Part shown: positions 41,901-51,049 of the stretch, in pieces | How the letters are laid out: the number at the start of each line of letters is the position of its first letter | Numbering within the stretch: the stretch's first letter is position 1 | Assembly (NCBI GenBank): GCA_018292915.2 | Contig: JACVVK020000205.1 | Location: 193,501 to 257,500 of the forward strand | From: Batillaria attramentaria | Taxonomy: Eukaryota; Mollusca; Gastropoda; Batillariidae | DNA length: 64,000 nucleotides | Reading direction: 5' to 3' | Notes under the pieces: generated by a model | Database searches by the model: none | Seen by the model: the letters and a program-made list of their open reading frames with translations, nothing else | Told to the model about the DNA's origin: nothing | Program-made: the position numbers and the translations under genes

Positions 41901-43978
41901 AAAAAACCCAAAACAAAAATATTGCTCTTAAATAACGTTTTGCAGTTTGGAGGGTGGGTGGGTGTTTGGGAGTTTAACGTCCTATTCCACCAGGTATGGG
42001 TGATATCAAAGACGGGGCAACGCGGGAAAAAAAAAATGCCAGTACAAATATTTTGCACCAGCAGGAAAAACGGTTTGTGGAAATTACACAAACATAATCA
42101 TGACTCACATGCGGCAGTGATGTCTGCGGAAGATGAGAGAAAAGCGCTGGTTACATTCCTGACAGTGGGTACTCCGCACAAACGTAGGGCCCGCTGGAAC
42201 GGAACAGAACAAACATAAACAACAACAAGAAATAACAATACAAAAAGTGTTGGTTTGAGTAAGCCAGATGCAAAATCGGTTTCTGGCAGCTGCCTTCAAA
42301 AGTGATGAACATGTTATATGTGCGAGCGGAATGGAATAATATGGAATAATAATAATAATAATAATCGCATTCATGTAGGCGCTTCATCCCAGATATTTGG
42401 CTCGAAGCGCCGCGAGCTAACCCAACACACACGCTCACGTGAATCACACGCACTCATTCACACACTGGACATGAACACATAACATTCACGTGTTGCGAAG
42501 GGCCCAGGTTAGCAATTTCAGTTTCGGGATTTTTAAATTGCATTTATTTTGGAATTTTATGGGCTGAACATTTCCAAAGCAGAGAGGGAGGAAGCCGGAG
42601 TACCCGCGACAGAACACAAAAATGCGACAGACAGAACAAATGTTTTACAAAATCAAAAGACAACGCTTCTTAACTCAGTTCAGCTCGTAAATTTGTAGAC
42701 CTGTGAATTTGTTTTGTCTGTCCTGTAAGCGTCCTTTGAAACTTCTGATTATTAAGATCTGTTGCTTTTTTTGTTTGTTTCCCCCCCCCTAATATGCTGG
42801 TAAACCGTTTTGTTCTGAAGCGTTTTATGCTTAGTGGTACTGCAAGCGAATCAGACTCTGGAGAAAATGAATGGTAGACCGTTGGACTTTCAATGCTCGG
42901 GTCGTGAGTTGGGATCCCGGCTGGGGCCAAATATTTGTGCTGGCCGTTTTCTCGTTACCTCGACTTTGATATGACCCAAACGTGGTGGAAAAGGACGTTA
43001 AACCCCCATGCACACACCCACCCATCCTGGAAAAAAATGGATCTGAACTAGAAGGAAAAATAACAGTTAATATCCCCCCAAAACAACAACAACAACAAGA
43101 TGGCCACCAGCCCAATATGTTGTTTCCATTCAATGACATGCTGTAGTCACAGTCGTAGTCGTTGTGTCATGTATGCAGCCCGCACGCACACGCCGGAACG
43201 CAAGCTCTCTGACATCAAGCATGCTGACATAAAGAAAGTACTGAAAACCCTTATCGTGCCTCTATGCACTTGCAAAAACCCAAACACATGAGGTCGTGTG
43301 AGCTCGCCTAGCTGGTTGACGTCACAACTTTTTGGCGTATGCGAGGTTCTACATGGGTGAATGAATTCATGTAATAAAGTCGTTCCCCTTTGACAGAGTT
43401 ACTTCCCGCAGACCTGACTGACAGACGATTGCTTACTGGCATCGGAGAAGAGACCCTCTCTCTCTCTCTCTCGCCTTAGACGCGCGCTTGCGCGCGCACG
43501 CACGCACCCCCCCCCCCCCCTACACACACACACACACATTATGCAAAGACCTTGGAATCAGAAAGACGCGTCACTCCTGCCCTCGTAAGAGAGACATATA
43601 GCGGGACAACGCGAAGAGTTGTCTGCCCGCATTAGCGCGCATCCTAGATCTGGCCCCTATAGTGACAGCATGGAGGAAAGTGGAAAGCGATCACAAAAGC
43701 CGGGCATGCAATTGTGTTCTGCGCCGAATTGTTCAAATAACAGACAAATATAAACGGGGAAATACTTCTTTTGGTATTCCTGTTGAAAAACAAACTTTTT
43801 TTTTTTCGCTTTCTTGTCAAAAAAAAAAAAGACCTCAAGTGGTACGTGTGCATGCAGTGTAAACAAACAGTAAACACACGCGGCTGACGCAGATACAGCG
43901 TAATTTTTTTTTCCCCTGACAACTTTACAAATCACGGTGACTTAAATTGTGCTAGCGTCTACCTGCATCTAAATTCAG

Positions 43979-44019
<41 letters not shown>

Positions 44020-44287
44020 AGTTGTCACTCATACGGCGGCAGGTACGTTCATTGGCACTTGTTCCAGTTCACATACTGTTGGGGGGAAATCTGTAGGTAT
44101 GTACAGAACTCTTTTCTTAAAAATCAAGAGGTTTGCATGCAGTGGAAACAAACAGCAGTAAACACACGTGGCAGGCGCAGACATCAGGTTTTGGTGTTGT
44201 TTTTTGTTGTTTTGTTGGCGGTGGTGTTTTTTTTTTAAACTTTACAAATAACGTTGACTTGAACTGTGCTAGCGGCACGTTGCACTG

Positions 44288-44359
<72 letters not shown>

Positions 44360-46716
44360 CAAAATCATCCGGCTGAACTTCATTCTAACCATTGTAAAAC
44401 CATATCACAACATAGAATCTGCTGGATCGTCGGTCGCAGATATGATTAATGCTGAGTTAGCAGGAAGTATTCAGCGGATGCGTCCATCTTTGGATCTCTC
44501 GCACATTCGATCTTTCTGTGTTCCGTACTAGTTTTACTTGAACACATCGAACGAAATGCACTGCGTAGCCTACGTACAGCAGTGAAAGCCAAACTAGATC
44601 TTTCGTTCGTCCTCCGGAACTTTAAGAGTACTTATGTTTTCCATAGGCCTAAAACACATGCGAAATATATGGGGGGAGACCACCTGTCAGTCGCTGACAT
44701 CTTCGTTTTTGTTACAAGCATGCGGATTCTATACTAAATTTACGCCAGTCACACGTCGTGGATGCGGCGATTTTGGTTTTCACGTGTGATGCTATGTGTT
44801 ATGTTTGGGAGAAAACATAATCTTGGCTCCAACTTCGATACCGATCTTGGCTCCAACTTCGATATCGTAGGCATACCTACCTCTATTTTTCAAGGGGGAA
44901 ATCTACAGAAAGGTTTTCCCGTTCCTGGTGTTCGCTTCTGACAGCAATTCGGCGCTGCACACCATTGCACGCCCGAATTTTTGCGTGGTTTCTGGCTTTC
45001 TGCCATACTGCCATTACTGCGTAGATCTGCGGGATGCGCGCTAATGCGCGCAGACAACTCTTACGCGTTGTCCCTCAAAGGGAGGTAAGTGAACTATATG
45101 TTTCCAAGATCTTTGCATTATGTTTCTGAGTGTGAGTCAGTGGCAAAAACGAAACCCACTGAAATTCCCGCTTTCCACATGTCAAGTTGTAGAGATCGCG
45201 AAAAGATACTGCATTTCGATGCAAAATAATTTCTAGACCATCCCAGAACATGCTGGTGCAGTAACGTCAGTAGATTACGTCACCTTGGAAACATATCGAA
45301 CCTTCCAGTAAGTTGAGAAATGTTCTAGATCTGACCTGTTCAGTACGTAAGCAGCCCTGCACAGCGTTCTGGGTTCTTCTTCTTTCATGAATTTGTTCTC
45401 CGTGCATATTCTGTTCATAAAGTATTGGAGTCAGTGCGCGTGCGTCTCTTCTTCGATGTTTGTGAGGCGTGTGGCTTGTAGAGGAAATGTGCTGTGAGCA
45501 CAAATTTTCGGGTCAACTGACGATAACGGCTGCAGTGAATTTTTCTAATTTTTTTGTATATTTTTTATGGCACCCCAGGCTCATTATCTATGTATAGTAG
45601 GAGCGATTTTGAGATCTAAAGTGTGTTCACCAGCACTTTCATCAGGTACGGCTTACGCCAAAAGTATAAAAGCGACAACCTCCAAAATTCACTTAGTTGA
45701 GAGTCCGTATTCATGCTATCTATGTCCAAAAATTGGAGTGGTTTAGGTAAATATTACGCTTTAAGAGAGCCACTTTTTCTGAAAAGGGCGATAACTCGCA
45801 AATCATGTGTGCAATCGTACCTGGATCGGGCCTTCTATTCAACAATCTTGATTCATTTAGAAACCCCAAATTTGAAATCGATCGGTTCAGTATTTTCGGA
45901 GAAATAGGCATCTGAACTGGGTTCACATGCAATGTCAACTCAAGCTCGGTTTACATGAAAACTATAAGAGCGACCATTTTCTAGTAGTGACTCTGTTCAG
46001 AGTCCGTATTCAAGCTATCTACTGCCAAAAAATTGAGTGATTTAAATAAATATTACGCCTGTACACGAAAGACAACCAACTTGTCTCAAAAGGGCGATAA
46101 CTCCCAAATCACTTAAGCAATCATCACACGCTTGAATCGTCTAATGTAACATTTTGATATATTTGGATATCCCAAATTTGAAGCCATTCGGTTAAGTATT
46201 TTTGAAGAAACGGGCCCGGACACAATTCACACACACACACACACACACATCCACACAGACGGCACTCACTGAGGAGGAGAAGTGCGTTCGGCGCACTATA
46301 CATGCCAGCATCGATGACGTACGTTTTCTTACGTCATTGTCAGAGTTACACTTGCATAATCGTCTCTGCGGGAGATCGGCAGTGACGTGCGTTTGTACCA
46401 CAGATGCTTGCCCATGAACGTGGAAAATTTAGCCCGTCCTATGATGTTGTTTCCATTACTATGGAAACAACATAAAAACCACAAAACAAAACAAAAACAA
46501 AACAAAACAAACAAAAAAAAAAAAAAAACCCACCAAAACTACAAACAAAATAAAATGAATTAAACAAAACAAAACAAAACAAAACAACCGACAAAAAATC
46601 CCAAAACAAACAAACACACACAAAACAAGATGGCCACTGACCAGCCCAATATGTTGTTTCCATTTAATCACCTGCTGTCGTCACGGTCGTTCTTTTGTAA
46701 TGCCATGTATACGGGA

Positions 46717-46776
<60 letters not shown>

Positions 46777-47119
46777 CACACTCTCTCTCTCTCTCTCTCA
46801 ATGGAAACAACTGACCGGGCTTGTCAGACCAATCTTGGTTTTGGAAGAGAGACGTCAAGTTGTTTTCTTTGAAATCTATGACGTTTTCCTCATTGGGATG
46901 ACGCATAATACATTTGACGTAATAACTTTGACTCGGATACAATTCTTGCAATGAAAGCAGCCCCATGAAAATTGAAGTGTTGCTGCTGCGCAGTGTAAAG
47001 ATCGAATTTATACCGGCTCAATGTGTTTAACAGACAAGTCTGCGCGGCGAACGTTTTTTCACTATGTGTTATGTCTGCTGCGCGCGCGCGCACACAGACA
47101 CACACAGACATACGCGCGC

Positions 47120-47160
<41 letters not shown>

Positions 47161-48187
47161 GACTTGCGCGAGCCGCGTTTGTGCATGTGCTCCATTGAGA
47201 CCTATGTGGTGTTCTCTCACTCTACTATGCTATTGAGTGAGAGTCAGTGGGAAAAACAAAGCTCACTACATCAATGAAACTCCCGCTTTCCCCGTCTACA
47301 AATAGAGAACTTCCGAAAAGTGACGACACACCCCCACGTCAATCAAACATGACGTCGGCAAACTGACGCTGATACAGTTTTGCGTCAGTGCGCGTGTGCC
47401 TTTTCTGCGATGTTTGTGAGGCGTGTGGCTTGTGTAAAGGAAATGTGCTTCGAGTACAAATTTTCGAGTCAACTGACGACAACGGCTGCAGTGAATTTTT
47501 CTAATTTTTTTGTATATTTTTTATGGCACCCCAGGCTCATTATCTGTGTATAGTAGGAGCGATTTTGAGATCTAAAGTGTGTTCACCAGCACTTTCATCA
47601 GGTACGGCTTACGCCAAAAGTATAAAAGCGACAACCTCCAAAATTCACTCAGTTGAGAGTCCGTATTCACGCTATCTATGTCAAAAAAATGGAGTGGTTT
47701 AGGTAAATATTACGCCTTTAAACGCCAGAAAGCCACTTTTTCTGAAAAGGGCGATAACTCGCAAATCATGTGTGCAATCGTACCTGGATCGGGCCTTCTA
47801 TTCAACAATCTTGATTCATTTAGAAACCCCAAATTTGAAATCGATCGGTTCAGTATTTTCGGAGAAATAGGCATCTGAACTGGGTTCACATGCAATGTCA
47901 ACTCAGGCTCGGTTTACATGAAAACTATAAGAGCGACCATTTTCTAGTAGTGAGTCAATTCAGAGTCCGTATTCAAGCTATCTACTGCCCAAAAATTGAG
48001 TGATTTAAATAAATATTACGCCTGTACACGAAAGACAACCAACTTGTCTCAAAAGGGCGATAACTCCCAAATCACTTAAGCAATCATCACACGCTTGAAT
48101 CGTCTAATGTAACATTTTGATAAATTTGGATACCCCAAATTTGAAGCCATTCGGTTAAGTATCTTCGAATAAACGGGCCCGGACACA

Positions 48188-48262
<75 letters not shown>

Positions 48263-50879
48263 TCCACACAGACGGCACTCAGTGAGGAGGAGAAGCGCGT
48301 TCGGAACAGCATACATGCCAGCATCGATGACGCAGGTTTTCTCACGTCATTGTCAGAGTTACACTTGCATAATCGTCTCTGCGGGAGATCGGCAGTGACG
48401 TGCGTTTGTACCACAGATGCTTGCCTATGAACGTGGAAATTTTAGCCCGTCCTATTATGTTGTTTCCATTACTATGGAAACAACATAAAAAACAACCCAA
48501 AACACAACAACAACAACAAGAAAACAACGAATACAACGACAACAACTAAACAAAAAATCCTCACCTGCTGCTGGTTTGAGTTTGGCAGCCACCATGGCCG
48601 AGAAGACATCCGCCATGGACTGAGAGCGTGTGAGGACACGGGAGGAGGGGGAGGCGGGGTGGAACGGGGGCAGGGCGGAGGACAGTGACTGGGTGCGGGT
48701 GAGGGACTGCGAGCGAGGCCTCCGTCTGGCCGGCCCCACGGGCGGGACAGCCGGTAAGGGAGGTAAGGCAAGAGGTTGCGGCTGGGCTATGGGGACTGAT
48801 CCTTCGGCTGCACTGTCTCCGGCATTCTTGAATACAGGTAAAAACAGTTCATAAAATAATCGCATGAATCACCATCATCACGATCATCATCATGATCATC
48901 ATCATCATAAGATACATTCGTAGACAACGTATGTAACATTTCTCAAGCCGGTTTGAGAAAGGAGCTTTCTAAGGAGCTTTCTTTTGCATAACAGGCATTC
49001 TTTTAAAATTTTTAGCGCGGCTCACTTTTGCCTGCTTCACTGGGAAGTTGAGTACCCTTTAACTACTGATTTCATATATATATAAAAAAAGGAGGAATGG
49101 ACCCATCCCATCAAGTTATTTCTCCAAAAATCTTGCTGTCTTGTCTGTTTTGTTGTCATCTCAGCCGAGCTTTGCACTGGGCCGAGATGACATGTTTTGG
49201 GTCGAACGGGAGTTGGCCGAATTTGAATTGGGCCAAGACGACTTGTCAAACGTGTCATCTCGACCCTGTGCAAACTCGGCCAAATCAACCAATTCGACCC
49301 AAAATTGTCATCTCGGCCGAGTTTACACAGGGCCAAGATGACATTTTTGGGTCAAACTTGCGTTGGCCGAGATTGTATTGGGCCGAGGTGACTTATCAAA
49401 CGTGTTATCTCGGCCTTGTGCATACTCGGCCAACTCGATAAACTCGACCCAAAATTGTCATCTCGGCCGAGTTTGCACATGGCCGAGATGACAATTTTGG
49501 GTCGAACTTGAGTTGGCCGAGTTTGTATTGGGCAGAGATGACTTATCAAACTGTCATCTCGGCCCAATGCAAACTCAACCAACTAGACCAGTTCGACCCA
49601 AAACTTTTTATCTCGGCCGAGTTTGCACTGGGCCGAGATGACACTTTAGGGTCGAATTTGTGTTGGCCGAGTTTGTATTGGGCAGAGATGACTTATCAAA
49701 CTGTCATCTCGGCCCAATGCAAACTCGACCAACTAGACCAGTTCGACCCAAAACTTTTCATCTCGGCCGAGTTTGCACAGGGCCGAGATGACACTTTTGG
49801 GTCGAACTTGATTTGGCCGAGTTTGTATTGGGCAGAGATGACTTATCAAACTGTCATCTCGGCCCAATGCAAACTCGGCCAACTAGACCAACTCGACCCA
49901 AAATTGTCATCTCGGCCAAGTTTGCACTGGGCTGAGATGACATTTTTGGGTCGAACTTGAGTTGGCCGAGTTTGTATTGGGCCGAGATGACTTATTAAAC
50001 GTGTCATCTCGGCCCAGTGCAATCTCGGCCAACTAGACCAACTCGACCCAAAATTGTCATCTCGGCCCAGTGCAAACTCGGTCAACTAGACCACCTCGAC
50101 CCAAACTTGTCATCTCGGCCGAGTATGCACTGGGCCCAGATGGCAAGTTTGTTTTGAACGGGAGCTGGCCGAGTTCGCGCTGGTCCCAGATAGCATGTTT
50201 GGGTCGAACGGGTGTCTATGTGGTGTGTTCATAGAAAATAGCTCAGAACCCACATACAACCAAGCAGCTAACACATGTATTTTATTTTATTTATTTTTTA
50301 TTGTATTATTTTATTTATTTATCTAATTTATTTTTTTATTTATTTTTTTTTTTTTTTTTTTTTTTGGGGGGGGGGGGGGGGGGGCATTAAATTTGTCACA
50401 AAAATTCATTCATTTATTTGCATAATATGTGTAATTGCAAATTCGTAAGAGTACGCTTGTGTTTGTTGCTACGTCTCCTGCTGTAAAGATAATAATGGAA
50501 CTTCGAATTTTCCACCCGTGGGGCAAAGCAAAATAATCGTAAGCAAGTGAGCTGCAAATCAGATTCAGATGGCTTATTGCATAGGCATTCTGCCCATTCG
50601 CAAAGGGATTGGGGTGGGGGGGGGGGGAGGGGGGGTCAACAACAATGATCCAAGAGAATGTGCAACGTTTTCCAAATATGCATAAAGTAACATGGACATT
50701 GTGACAATTAACATGACGTGGACTACGCAATCTGCCCGTACTGTCTCAGTTCAAATCCAACTTAAATACTTACCTTTTCCGTCAGGCCTTTGGCCTTCAA
50801 CACACCAATTCTTCTGTTCTGCAGGTGTATTCAGTCTGTATATTTGTATCGGTGAGATGTATGTGAAAGTGTGTGCGTG

Positions 50880-50944
<65 letters not shown>

Positions 50945-50988
50945 GCGCAGTGAGTCCAGTCCTGTGACAGCCTGCGCTTCATAAGCAC

Positions 50989-51049
<61 letters not shown>

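Larger units (their letters stand above)
43536..45122. mobile_element. Element bounded by ~110-120-bp inverted repeats, with THAP-like remnant
   Basis: The left arm (about 43536-43655) and right arm (about 45003-45122) are inverse complements with gaps: ATTATGCAAAGAYCTTGGAA, GGGACAACGCG, AGAGTTGTCTGC and GCGCATTAGCGCGCATCC blocks are shared. Inside are a degraded THAP-like finger and two direct copies of a ~170-bp segment (43845-43985 and 44129-44300). THAP fingers occur in P-element-type transposases, so this could be a decayed P-like transposon. Superfamily assignment is inference. Confidence 0.55.

Noticed and set aside
48455..48865. 136-codon single-exon gene
   Set aside because: Its useful part is an exon of the FYVE gene (48565-48826) with proper splice sites; the rest is intron.
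49508..49960. 150-codon open frame in the 49-50 kb array
   Set aside because: It is a translation of the 150-bp repeat, whose length divisible by three keeps the frame open; no family and no splice context.
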